A stretch of 39,369 bases of DNA from DAORDI01 sp035345895 (GTDB lineage Bacteria; Spirochaetota; Leptospiria; Leptospirales; Leptospiraceae). Every line of letters begins with the position of its first letter. The stretch's first letter is position 1. Shown piece after piece: positions 23,880-32,429 of the stretch. The stretch covers positions 1 through 39,369 of the forward strand of contig DAORDI010000013.1 in the NCBI GenBank assembly GCA_035345895.1. The letters run 5' to 3'. A program made the translations under genes and the position numbers. The notes beneath the pieces are model-generated. The model searched no databases. It was not told the origin of the DNA and was given only the letters and a program-made list of their open reading frames with translations.

Positions 23880-24976
23880 ACAAGATTAGTGTACCCATTA
23901 AGCTGCTACAGGGATTTTTAGATTTTTTCACGATAACATATTTTTCAAGCAGTTTGAGAGTTTCAGAATTAGGATCAAGTCCTCTAAGTTCCACTGTTTT
24001 CAAGGCTGCTTTTCGGGATAAAGACAGGATATGAGTCCTCCTTGGATACCGAAACTGCAGGAAAACGGTTTTAGCTCTTCAATATCAATCTGCAGAATCC
24101 TGTTTGACTGTTTATATAGATCTTTATATTATCAGTGATATTACCAAAGGAAATCCTGACAGACTCGGTGCAGGAGGACCGAGAAATTCCAGAATACTTC
24201 CGGACAAGGTAACAGTCGTCAATGTAGAACCGGTTCTTGCAATCGCTGACGATATCACAAGCCATAATTACTATCTCTCTGATGAGACGGTTCGCCAGGA
24301 TGTAATCTCTGTGCTCAATGGAACGGAGCCGCAGGATATAAAGATTCGGGAATACCAGTCCGAACTGAGAACTTACAGATTGAAGAAAAAATCTGTCTGA
24401 TTTCTTTATGGCTTGTCGGAGAGGCAGGCTTTCAGGAATATAAGTATCTTTACAGTCAAAAATCAATACAAATCCTGCCAGACGGTTGAAGCCGGAACAG
24501 ATCAGCGTCAGCGGTGCAAGGTTTTCAAAGACGCTGTCTTTGGATCTGTTCTATGCTTTTTGCAAAGGACTGACTTTTCAGTCTCTTCTGTTTTCATAAA
24601 ATACTTTACTTTATCAATATATTCTATCCCTACTTTCTTTTTTTCTCGTCCACCCGCTTCGCCCCAGCAAATTTGGAGGCTGCTGCAGACCTCGCAGTTG
24701 TACTGCTCGTCTATGTAGAAGCTGCTAAAAAGAAAGTGGGGTAAAGAGGTAAATTTCCGAAAGCCTTTTGCGTAGGAAATTAAGCCTGCCAGGTTGCGAG
24801 CTTCGCAGCGGCTTCCACGCTTGTGAGCAGGGGCGGGTAGCAGAAAACCCATATCTGCGATGCGAGTATTTACCTCGCTCGCATTTCTTCGCAGTCTCCC
24901 TGTGGAAGTTGCTGGCTGTATTTAGGAACACCTAATTCAACTCAACTGATTTTGCTTTGAATGTAACGACTGATTC
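23880..24976. other. About 1.1 kb without a recognisable gene; probably decayed DNA
   Basis: Several short frames occur on both strands (for example 24104-24400 plus, 24071-24466 minus, 24508-24852 minus), but they overlap each other and none has a ribosome binding site or a motif I know. A short minus-strand piece near 23890-24003 (VELRGLDPNSETLKLLEKY) looks protein-like and may be the tail of a lost gene. From 24640 to 24900 the DNA is GC-richer and holds a hairpin ATGCGAG (24862-24868) / CTCGCAT, like GC-rich patches near 21030-21100 and 29060-29160. This looks like remnants of mobile or intergenic repeats. Confidence 0.5.
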
Positions 24977-25705
24977 TCAGTCATCAGGCTCAATCGGTTT
25001 TGTGCATTTCCCGTATTGAATAATGCAATCTTTCTCCTTGAGCATATCTGGATTCCCCCAGGGAAATCCTTTACAATGGTCATAAATTCCGGGTGGCAAT
25101 GCATCACTTGGTTTTGGATTTCCAGCATTGTATCTAACTAGGCATTCTCTTCGTTTTAAATCTTCTCCCTGATTGTAAGCTTCCTCTATGACCTCTAATA
25201 CGTTTGTATAAGAAAAGAGAGCTATTTTCGCTGTTTCCAAGCAACTCTGAATAGTGGGGGGCTTGAATAATCCCATTCCAGTAAATCCAAGTCTGTGCCA
25301 TTCTTCAAAATTGTGCAAGTCAGCATCTCTTTCAGAAAATAGAATGATTTCACCATCCTCACGCCTATTGCCCTTTTCTATTGGTCTTTTCTGCAAACTA
25401 CTTTGGATCTGCTTGTTCCCATCTGATAAAATCATCTCATTTTCTTTACCAGTAGACCAGACTGAAAGTTCCTTTTTCTGACCGTCCAAAAAATACATAG
25501 TGGCCTTAGACCTCTCTGTATCCAAATCCATACAGTACCAATGTCTTCCTTCCTTGATGTATTTATAATTCATTTTAAAAAACTTTGTCATATATACAGC
25601 GTCTCTCATTGCATAGATTCCTGCATATTTGGATTGAACTGCGTTTTTGATTGGTGAGTTCGTCCTGCAGGACAGCATCAGCAGAAATGACAGCAGAATT
25701 CTCAT
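24977..25705 (-). CDS. Lipoprotein of unknown function (242 aa)
   Basis: The start at 25705 (MRILLSFLLMLSC) has AAGGAG six bases upstream; a GTG two codons earlier is too close to that site. The short signal ends in lipobox LMLSC, so cysteine 13 would be lipidated. The mature protein has six or so further cysteines, some paired (HWYCMDLD, IQSCLETA, ECLVRY, DHCKGFP, KDCIIQYGKC), suggesting disulphides outside the cytosol. There is an ELSVWSTGKENEMILSDG strand-rich first half and a helical second half. No family is recognised. It diverges from the copper operon at 25866, with 160 bp between. Confidence 0.7.
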   Translation of the reverse strand: MRILLSFLLMLSCRTNSPIKNAVQSKYAGIYAMRDAVYMTKFFKMNYKYIKEGRHWYCMDLDTERSKATMYFLDGQKKELSVWSTGKENEMILSDGNKQIQSSLQKRPIEKGNRREDGEIILFSERDADLHNFEEWHRLGFTGMGLFKPPTIQSCLETAKIALFSYTNVLEVIEEAYNQGEDLKRRECLVRYNAGNPKPSDALPPGIYDHCKGFPWGNPDMLKEKDCIIQYGKCTKPIEPDD

Positions 25706-25788
25706 CTTCACTCCTTGGGATCAGTTCTTTTATTGATCCTGTCAGCAGTTTCGGTCAATGCAAAATCCAAATTTTTTATAATTTCCTC

Positions 25789-25819
25789 TTGACCGCACTG
25801 TCGACGGGAAAAGGAAAAT
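25789..25819 (+). promoter_or_regulatory. Candidate promoter with long spacer for the copper operon
   Basis: TTGACC (25789-25794) and GAAAAT (25814-25819) are separated by 19 bp, the long spacing used by MerR-type (CueR) activated promoters. No clear CueR dyad or CsoR operator is visible between them, so the call rests on spacing alone. Confidence 0.25.
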
Positions 25820-25865
25820 GATAACAGAGGGATTTGCCGTCAGTAAATCCCGCAAGGAGAATCAG

Positions 25866-26072
25866 ATGAAGGTAAAATACAGTCTTTCAGGAATGACCTG
25901 CGGACACTGTGCAATGACAGTGCAGAAGATTTTTGCAAAAGAAGGGATTCAGGCATCTGCAGATTTTAAAAATGGAACAGTGGAACTGGAATCGGAAGCA
26001 AATGAAACCGTTCTTTCAGCAGTAAAGATGAATCTGGATGAAGAAGGATATTCTTTAGGCTCTAAGGTCTGA
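25866..26072 (+). CDS. copZ: Copper chaperone, CopZ-like (HMA domain)
   Basis: A 68-residue single heavy-metal-associated domain. The start at 25866 has AAGGAG six bases upstream; an upstream ATG at 25818 gives an unlikely extension. The metal site is GMTCGHC (C12 and C15), and the order beta-alpha-beta-beta-alpha-beta fits the HMA fold, ending GYSLGSKV. Such proteins carry Cu(I) in the cytosol to a P1B ATPase. The ATPase gene follows after only 2 bp, so the two form one operon. The name rests on the motif and the neighbour. Confidence 0.88.
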   Translation: MKVKYSLSGMTCGHCAMTVQKIFAKEGIQASADFKNGTVELESEANETVLSAVKMNLDEEGYSLGSKV

Positions 26073-26074
26073 TT

Positions 26075-28339
26075 ATGGAAGAAGCGAAACCGAAAGAAGA
26101 ACTGACTCTTGATCTGTTCGGAATGACCTGTGCCAACTGTGCTCTCAGAATAGAGAGAGGTCTCTCCAGGCTTTCCGGTATGGAAGAAGCCAGGGTCAAT
26201 CTTGCCAGGGAGACTGCATTCATCCGTTTCAGTCCCGGACTTTCGCAGGAAGAGATTCTTGCCAAAGTGGAGGATCTGGGATATAAGGCATCTGTTCATA
26301 ATGAAAAAAGCATCAAGTCTGCAGAAGATGAACACAGAAAGGATTTTCGGAAGCTGAAATTCCGCTTCTTTCTTTCTGCTCTTTTTTCAGTTCCGCTTCT
26401 GTATTCAATGGTTTCGCATTTTCCTGCACTTTCCTTTCTGCCTGATCCGGGAATTCTGATGCATCCCTGGATTCAGTTTCTTCTGGCGGCTCCTGTTCAG
26501 TTCTGGGTAGGTTTTTCCTATTATAAAGGAGCTTATCATGCTCTGAAGAACAGATCTTCCAATATGGATGTACTCGTGGCACTCGGAACATCGGCGGCAT
26601 TCGGTTACAGCCTCATTTCGAGTTTTTCTGCCGGATCTGCAAATGGAGATATTTTTTATATACAAAATGGTCTCCATCCGCATCATTCTGCATTTCCGCC
26701 TCTCTATTATGAAACATCAGCCGTTCTGATTACCTTCCTGATTGCAGGAAAATGGATGGAAACAGCGGCCAAAGGAAAGAGTTCAGATGCAGTGAAAACC
26801 CTTCTGAGTCTGAAGGCAGAAAATGCCAGAATCAGAAAAGGCGAGGAATGGACTCTTGTTCCCTCAGAGTATCTGAAACCTGGTGATATATTTCTCGTCA
26901 AGCCTGGAGAAAAGATTCCCGCAGACGGAACTGTTCTGGAAGGATTCAGCGCAGTGGATGAATCAATGCTGACCGGCGAGAGCATTCCTTCTGAAAAGAC
27001 CGTTCAGAGCAGAGTGATGGGAGGAACCGTAAACGGAAGCGGCGTGCTGACTGTAAGAGCAGACAGAACAGGCAATGAAACCCTTCTGGCATCCATCATT
27101 AAGACTGTGGAAGATGCACTTTCCTCGAAGGCTCCCATTCAGAAAATTGCTGATCGTATATCTGCCTACTTTGTGCCTGTCGTTGTGCTGATCTCCGTTC
27201 TGGATTTTATTCTCTGGTTTGTATTTATTCAGCCGGGAAATTTTGCGGGTGCTCTGGAAAAGGCGATTGCAGTTCTTGTCATTGCCTGTCCATGTGCTCT
27301 CGGACTTGCCACCCCTGTTTCTCTTCTGGTCGGAACCGGGAAAGCCGCATCCTATGGAATTCTTTTCAAAAATGCAGAGATACTGGAATCTGCTGCGACT
27401 CTTCAGACAATTGCATTTGACAAGACCGGCACACTCACTGTCGGAAGGCCCGAAGTGACTGATTATATTTTTTCAGGAGATTCTCAGTCTGCAATCCTTT
27501 CCAAAATTGCATCTGCTGAGTCTATGTCGGAACATCCTCTGGCAAAGGCTGTTCTCCGGTTTGGAAAAGAAAATTCCGCGGACATCCTGCCGGTAAAGGA
27601 CTTTCAGGCAGAAGCAGGCGGAGGAATCCGTGCAAATATAAATGATGAATTTATCATGATAGGAAGTAGAAAATTCATTACAGACAGCGGACTGTCAATC
27701 CCTGAAGAACTTAAGCCGGCAGAGTATTTTGAAAAACAGGCCAAGACACTGATTTATTCTGCAGTCATAGGAGAAAAAAAATCCTGGGCAGTTTTTGCAG
27801 TTCAGGATCTTCTGAAAGAGAATGCAGTCACTGCTCTTGGCAGACTCCGTTCTCTCGGAATCGAAACTGTTCTTCTCACAGGAGACAATCAGACAGTGGG
27901 ATCTGCAATTGCAGAGAAGGCAGGAATTGAGTCAGTGTATTCTGCTCTTCTGCCGGAAGGAAAATCAGAGATCATCCGGAAAATCAGAGAAACCCGGAAA
28001 ATAGGGATGGCAGGAGACGGAATCAACGATGCACCTGCTCTGGCGGCCGCCGACGTTGGAATTGCGATGGGCAATGGCACGGATGCAGCTCTTGAAACTG
28101 CCGACATTGTGCTTGTAAAGGGAGATCTGATGAGGATTTATGATGCAGTCAAAATCAGCAGAGACACTGTTCAGAATATCCGCCAGAATTTCTTCTGGGC
28201 ACTCGCATACAATTCTCTCGGCATCCCAGTCGCAGCAGCAGGTTTCCTTGCACCATGGATTGCAGGGGCGGCAATGGCACTCAGCTCAGTGACAGTTGTG
28301 CTGAACGCGCTGCGGCTGAATCTGAAGAAGTACGGGTGA
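26075..28339 (+). CDS. copA: Copper-exporting P1B-type ATPase
   Basis: The 754-residue protein has all P1B-1 features. One N-terminal HMA domain has GMTCANC (C19, C22). Then come eight membrane helices with the intramembrane CPC (C405-P-C407 in IACPCALGLATP), the actuator TGES (MLTGESIP), the phosphorylation site D449 in FDKTGTLTVG, the HP motif in SEHPLAKAVL, and the hinge GDGINDAPAL. The late helix residues YNSLGIPVAAA and MALSSVTVVLNALRL match the copper (I) signature of CopA (YN...MxxSS). It pumps Cu(I) out of the cytosol, fed by the chaperone encoded just upstream. Only one HMA domain is present, as in many bacterial copies. Confidence 0.95.
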   Translation: MEEAKPKEELTLDLFGMTCANCALRIERGLSRLSGMEEARVNLARETAFIRFSPGLSQEEILAKVEDLGYKASVHNEKSIKSAEDEHRKDFRKLKFRFFLSALFSVPLLYSMVSHFPALSFLPDPGILMHPWIQFLLAAPVQFWVGFSYYKGAYHALKNRSSNMDVLVALGTSAAFGYSLISSFSAGSANGDIFYIQNGLHPHHSAFPPLYYETSAVLITFLIAGKWMETAAKGKSSDAVKTLLSLKAENARIRKGEEWTLVPSEYLKPGDIFLVKPGEKIPADGTVLEGFSAVDESMLTGESIPSEKTVQSRVMGGTVNGSGVLTVRADRTGNETLLASIIKTVEDALSSKAPIQKIADRISAYFVPVVVLISVLDFILWFVFIQPGNFAGALEKAIAVLVIACPCALGLATPVSLLVGTGKAASYGILFKNAEILESAATLQTIAFDKTGTLTVGRPEVTDYIFSGDSQSAILSKIASAESMSEHPLAKAVLRFGKENSADILPVKDFQAEAGGGIRANINDEFIMIGSRKFITDSGLSIPEELKPAEYFEKQAKTLIYSAVIGEKKSWAVFAVQDLLKENAVTALGRLRSLGIETVLLTGDNQTVGSAIAEKAGIESVYSALLPEGKSEIIRKIRETRKIGMAGDGINDAPALAAADVGIAMGNGTDAALETADIVLVKGDLMRIYDAVKISRDTVQNIRQNFFWALAYNSLGIPVAAAGFLAPWIAGAAMALSSVTVVLNALRLNLKKYG

Positions 28340-28450
28340 CTCAAAATAAGTGTAATTATAATATGAATTATCAGAAAAATAATTTCAAGCAGAATACAGA
28401 TAGAAGTCCCATTTGGGCGGCCATTTGACAGAAGAAGCCCAAAGGCATAC

Positions 28451-28732
28451 TCAGGCTATTATAATAATAAGGAAAGAAAAGAAACATCCAGGAAGTCCAA
28501 TAAGAAGGAGAAACAGAAAAGAAATGAAATATTCTTCCCTTGCAACTCTATTTCGGAAGTTTATGATACCGAGAATAAGAGTAATCAGCAGATGCAGACC
28601 AAGGAAGACAATTGAAGCAAGCCAAGAACCATCTGTAATAATATGGTTTATCTTGTGGAAGAATTTACACAGAAAAGCAGTTACTATAATATAAAGAAAG
28701 TAAATTCCTATATTGATATGTATTCTGTTCAT
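28451..28732 (-). CDS. Small integral membrane protein (93 aa)
   Basis: Three hydrophobic segments at about residues 5-24 (INIGIYFLYIIVTAFL), 38-58 (WLASIVFLGLHLLITLILG) and 70-92 (FISFLFLLLIGLPGCFFSFL) with short charged loops. The ribosome binding site GGAGAATGATAA precedes the ATG at 28732 and supports the start. The opposite-strand frame over the same stretch is basic and poor in hydrophobic residues and is the likely shadow. No known family; function unknown. It ends facing the copper ATPase gene, with a hairpin (TTTGGGC 28412-28418 / GCCCAAA 28437-28443) in between that may end one or both transcripts. Confidence 0.65.
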   Translation of the reverse strand: MNRIHINIGIYFLYIIVTAFLCKFFHKINHIITDGSWLASIVFLGLHLLITLILGIINFRNRVAREEYFISFLFLLLIGLPGCFFSFLIIIIA

Positions 28733-29192
28733 TTATCATTCTCCATTGGATACTTCTTATTCCGCAGTAAATCTTGTCCAAAAATCTCTGCTCATCTGAA
28801 AATTTTTCGAATCGATTGGCATTCAATCAAGAAAAAGAAATCATTGCTATTATAAGAGGAAAGAGTTTTTCATCCGTAAGTCAAGCCAATCAGTTTCAGC
28901 CATTGATGCAGCGTTGGGTGCGATTTGGAAACTTCAGTTCTTTCTCATTTGAAAAATAAAAATACCAGGGACAAACTCAACGGTTTTCTGAACTGCCGCA
29001 CTGTTTGAAGAATAAATCACTTCGCCATTTTTTCCGAGAGCCCCTTTCCTGCTTTTTTAAAGCAGACGCTCAAAATAGAATTTCTGCATCTGTGCAGCCG
29101 ACAGGCGTTCCTGTCCAAAACGCCCCACCTGCGGCCGTAGGCGTAAGGTGAGTTACGGAATAAAAACGCTTCTTCCAGATCCCTGCCCTGAA
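28733..29192. other. Intergenic DNA with a GC-rich repeat-like patch
   Basis: No gene is recognised. A 61-codon plus-strand frame (28774-28959) lacks a ribosome binding site. From about 29060 to 29160 the DNA is GC-richer and has short inverted repeats (GGCGTT/AACGCC and CACCT/AGGTG), much like the patches near 21030-21100 and 24640-24900. Confidence 0.45.
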
Positions 29193-29243
29193 AAATAAGT
29201 CAACTTATTTCATACTTGACATAAAGCCGAAATTTTAAAGAAT
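29193..29243 (+). promoter_or_regulatory. Palindromic operator candidate and promoter of the receptor gene
   Basis: AAATAAGT-CA-ACTTATTT (29193-29210) is a perfect 8-bp dyad. Directly after it, TTGACA (29216-29221) and AAGAAT (29238-29243) with 16 bp between form a sigma-70-like promoter. The start of transcription would lie about 280 bases before the receptor start codon. Confidence 0.5.
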
Positions 29244-29338
29244 ATTTACCTGCAAGCACTCAGTTGCTTTATAAAATGAGTTATTCATAAATTTTTTCAG
29301 TCATATTTTACGCAGTCAGAGAATAAAGAAATTATTGA

Positions 29339-29493
29339 TTTTCTGTCTCATTCCGAAAAATCATTTTAAGACAGACAGAAAAAAATGTACTCGGATTAAT
29401 ACCGGTTTCCGGGAGTATTGCATCTGCGTATTTACATTTTTATGCCTTTTATATACGGAAGTGAATCAGAAGAGACGGAACGGTCTGATTCAC
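29339..29493 (+). promoter_or_regulatory. Structured 5' leader with three inverted repeats before the receptor
   Basis: TTTTCTGTCT (29339-29348) pairs with AGACAGAAAA (29373-29382). AATAC plus CCGG (29398-29405) pairs with CCGG and GTATT (29409-29419). GTGAATCAGA (29461-29470) pairs perfectly with TCTGATTCAC (29484-29493), 29 bp before the ATG, followed by an A-rich run. No known riboswitch core (for instance a B12 box) is recognised. Confidence 0.5.
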
Positions 29494-29522
29494 TGAAAAA
29501 AAGCTGATACACTGATTAAAAT

Positions 29523-32429
29523 ATGAACTTACTTCTGAAAATACTGATTATCATTTTTTTAACTGTAGGTCATCTTTTTTCCAAGGACGTTTCCAAAAAT
29601 GTGACTTTGGCCGGTTCTGTTCCGTATAAGTCTGAAGCCGACTCGGGTCTGGAAACTGCAGTTGATTCAGCTCTTTCGAACTCTCTCAATCAGAAAGATT
29701 TTGCAGTGACAGTCAGTTCCGGAGGCAGACAGGCGGGACTAAAATCTGCAAATCAGAACAATTCCATATATTATATTGAAACTTACTATCAAAGAAATAA
29801 AGAAAAGAAAATTCTTACAGTCTATGCACTGCTGTATGATCCGAAGACAGGAAACCTTGTGGATGTCATACGGTATACAAATGATATTACAGAGTCTCTG
29901 GGTGAGGAATTCCGAAGGTTTGAAGACAAATACAAGGAGGATGAAAAGAGAGTCATTCAGAAGTTTTCTGATACAGTTTCATTCTCCGTCCTTTCCAATC
30001 CGTCCAAGACGGAAATCCGCGAAAATATATATGACAATCTTCTTTCCCGGCCGATCGGAAAAGAAATTCAGTTCAGTCTTGCAAAGGAAGACAAGACAGG
30101 GAAGTCCAAGGAAATACTGAGTCAGCTGGGCGAGGACGAGGTTGTCACTGCATCGAGAAAAAGTCAGAAGATTTCGGAAGCACCTTCAAAGGTGATCGTA
30201 TTTACCAGAGATACAATTCATGAAAGAGGATACAGGACAATCACTGAACTTCTGCAGGATGTACCCGGCTTTGATTTTAATTCATTCAATGATTCGGGGG
30301 AATATCCTACTGATATGATTCTGCGGGGTATTTCGGACGTCGGGCAGACTCAGATACTGATTATGGAAAACGGCATCATTCAGAATGACATCGGAAACGG
30401 ATGGCTCAGACATATGCAGTTTGACACAACTCTTATTGATGTGGAAAGGATTGAGATTATTCTCGGTCCAGGATCTGCACTGTATGGAGCAAATGCTTAT
30501 GCTGGTCTGATTAATATCATCACCAGAAAAGGGAAATCACTGTTCGGAAAAAAATCTTCCAATATTGCGGCTGAGGCCAGGATGCAGGGAGGAAAAAATC
30601 GGACCTATATGCCGGAAGCTTTGTTTGCATATAAATTCCAGAATGATATGATATTTCAGCTGGCAGGAAGGTATTACAGCACGGAAGGCGACCGAGGCCT
30701 GAAACGTCCAGATCCTGGCAATTATTTTCATAACAACTACGAACCGGACAAGGTTCAGACTTCAGAATACGGCGTCATCAATAATGATACATTTTTCGGT
30801 GCAAGAAAGAAACTCCCTGACGGATTCAACAATTCAGCAAAGGACTTTTTTGTGAGAGGAGCTCTCTCAAAAGACGGATTCAGTCTGGGTTTCAATATAT
30901 GGGATCTGAGAGAAGGACTGGGTTCCTATGTTCCTTCCTATGAATACTTTACAAATACCCCAGGTATCCCGTTTCAGAAGCATCATCGAGGATATTTTGT
31001 AAATACAGCATATGAAACTTCCATTACACAGAATCTTTCCTCTCTGAGCAGAATCTATTACAGGAACACTTCCATTATGCCGGATACAGGATTTGAATAT
31101 ACATACCGGTACCAGAGCATTGACTTTCCCGGAATCGGTTCAAACGGAATTCCCAGATCATCTGTTCCGGACAAGCTGAAACAGTACTATGGTCCCAGCT
31201 CAATGACCGGGGCGCAGCAGCAGTTCAACTGGAATATGACTGAATCGAATCACCTTGTTGCAGGGTTCCAGCTCGACCGGTTTACCAGACAGTCCATCAG
31301 TGACGGTGTGGGCGGGGTTTCTCTCGGCAGGCGGCAGGACACAAATTCAAATATAGTTCAGTCCACCTGGGAAACCGGAAAACAGTCTGTCGCCACAGTT
31401 TTTTATTCAACTACAGCTTCTGCCTATGTCCAGGATGAGCAGAAATTTTTCAATGACAGGCTTTCATTGACTCTCGGAGTAAGACACGACCAGGATTCCG
31501 ATTATGGAAAAATTTGGACCAAAAGAGCAGCAGTCATCGTCAAGCCAATCAACTGGTACAACGTCAAGTTTCTTTACGGAGAGGCATTCAAGGCACCCAC
31601 CGTATTTCAGCTCTATGATGAATTCAGGGGCAACAGCAGTCTCAAGGCTCAAAAAATCAAAACTTATGAAATTGAAAATTCGTTTCATATAAATAAGTCT
31701 TCTATAATTAAAGCAGGATATTTTATAAGTTTTCTGGACGGACTGATTGCTGAAGGAAGAAACCCTGATTTGTCTTCGTCAAAACAAAATATATTCCAGA
31801 ACTTCAAACCGACTCATATTTACGGTTTTACTCTCGAAGCTGATACTGCTCTGACTGAAACAGTAAAACTTTTCGGAAATTATACGCTGACCAGAGACAG
31901 AGATGTCAAGACTCTGTTTGACATACAGGCGAATGCAGCAGGAAACGTCACTTCAGTCACCCCGGTTTACGACGGTAAGGAAATTGACAATATAGCTGAA
32001 AGGAAAGCAAATATTGGAATCAATATGCTTTTCTTTTCCAAGCTGAATCTGAATCTGAGGATGAACTGGACAGGAAGAAGAAAGGCTCCTGTGACCAACA
32101 GATATTTTCAGCCTTACGATCTGAATTTTTTCACAAAAAGTTATCCTTATCAGACAGAAGGAAAGCCTGACGGATATATGTCGGGATACACTATAATGAA
32201 CGGAACCCTGACATACAGGGATCTGCTGGGCGTTGAAGGCCTGGAGATACAGCTGATCGGAAGAAATCTTCTGAACAGAGCCTATTCAGGAATGGGAAGA
32301 CAGAGCGGAAACGCAGTCCGCCCTACTGATGCAGTACAGCCCGCAGTCAGAAACCCTGACGGTTTTGTAAGCCCTTACCATCCTCAGCCTGGACGGGAGA
32401 TTTTTCTGCAGATTTCCTATATATTTTAA
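29523..32429 (+). CDS. TonB-dependent outer-membrane receptor with an extra N-terminal domain
   Basis: A 968-residue protein. Signal peptide (MNLLLKILIIIFLTVGHLFS), then about 180 residues before the TonB box. Plug domain from about 205: EDEVVTASRK, VIVFTRDTIHERGYRTITEL, VPGFDF, MILRGIS, VERIEIILGPGSALYGANAY and GLINIITRKG are classic. The barrel follows, ending in the aromatic QISYIF. The N-terminal domain (about 25-195; AVDSALSNSLNQKDFAVTVS, YALLYDPKTGNLVDVI) is not a plug or an anti-sigma signalling domain that I recognise. Normally the TonB box is near the mature N-terminus, so its internal position is odd. Substrate unknown. The stop touches the stop of the convergent CheB-CheR gene with no gap. 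Confidence 0.93.
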   Translation: MNLLLKILIIIFLTVGHLFSKDVSKNVTLAGSVPYKSEADSGLETAVDSALSNSLNQKDFAVTVSSGGRQAGLKSANQNNSIYYIETYYQRNKEKKILTVYALLYDPKTGNLVDVIRYTNDITESLGEEFRRFEDKYKEDEKRVIQKFSDTVSFSVLSNPSKTEIRENIYDNLLSRPIGKEIQFSLAKEDKTGKSKEILSQLGEDEVVTASRKSQKISEAPSKVIVFTRDTIHERGYRTITELLQDVPGFDFNSFNDSGEYPTDMILRGISDVGQTQILIMENGIIQNDIGNGWLRHMQFDTTLIDVERIEIILGPGSALYGANAYAGLINIITRKGKSLFGKKSSNIAAEARMQGGKNRTYMPEALFAYKFQNDMIFQLAGRYYSTEGDRGLKRPDPGNYFHNNYEPDKVQTSEYGVINNDTFFGARKKLPDGFNNSAKDFFVRGALSKDGFSLGFNIWDLREGLGSYVPSYEYFTNTPGIPFQKHHRGYFVNTAYETSITQNLSSLSRIYYRNTSIMPDTGFEYTYRYQSIDFPGIGSNGIPRSSVPDKLKQYYGPSSMTGAQQQFNWNMTESNHLVAGFQLDRFTRQSISDGVGGVSLGRRQDTNSNIVQSTWETGKQSVATVFYSTTASAYVQDEQKFFNDRLSLTLGVRHDQDSDYGKIWTKRAAVIVKPINWYNVKFLYGEAFKAPTVFQLYDEFRGNSSLKAQKIKTYEIENSFHINKSSIIKAGYFISFLDGLIAEGRNPDLSSSKQNIFQNFKPTHIYGFTLEADTALTETVKLFGNYTLTRDRDVKTLFDIQANAAGNVTSVTPVYDGKEIDNIAERKANIGINMLFFSKLNLNLRMNWTGRRKAPVTNRYFQPYDLNFFTKSYPYQTEGKPDGYMSGYTIMNGTLTYRDLLGVEGLEIQLIGRNLLNRAYSGMGRQSGNAVRPTDAVQPAVRNPDGFVSPYHPQPGREIFLQISYIF

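Noticed and set aside
24104..24400. 98-codon plus-strand frame as a gene
   Set aside because: It overlaps an equally long minus-strand frame, has no ribosome binding site and no known motif; kept only as part of a probably decayed region.
24508..24852. 114-codon minus-strand frame as a gene
   Set aside because: It runs through GC-rich repeat-like DNA, is arginine/cysteine-rich at the start and has no credible start.
28413..28694. 93-codon plus-strand frame
   Set aside because: Very basic composition and no ribosome binding site; the opposite-strand membrane protein has both a good start and clear helices.
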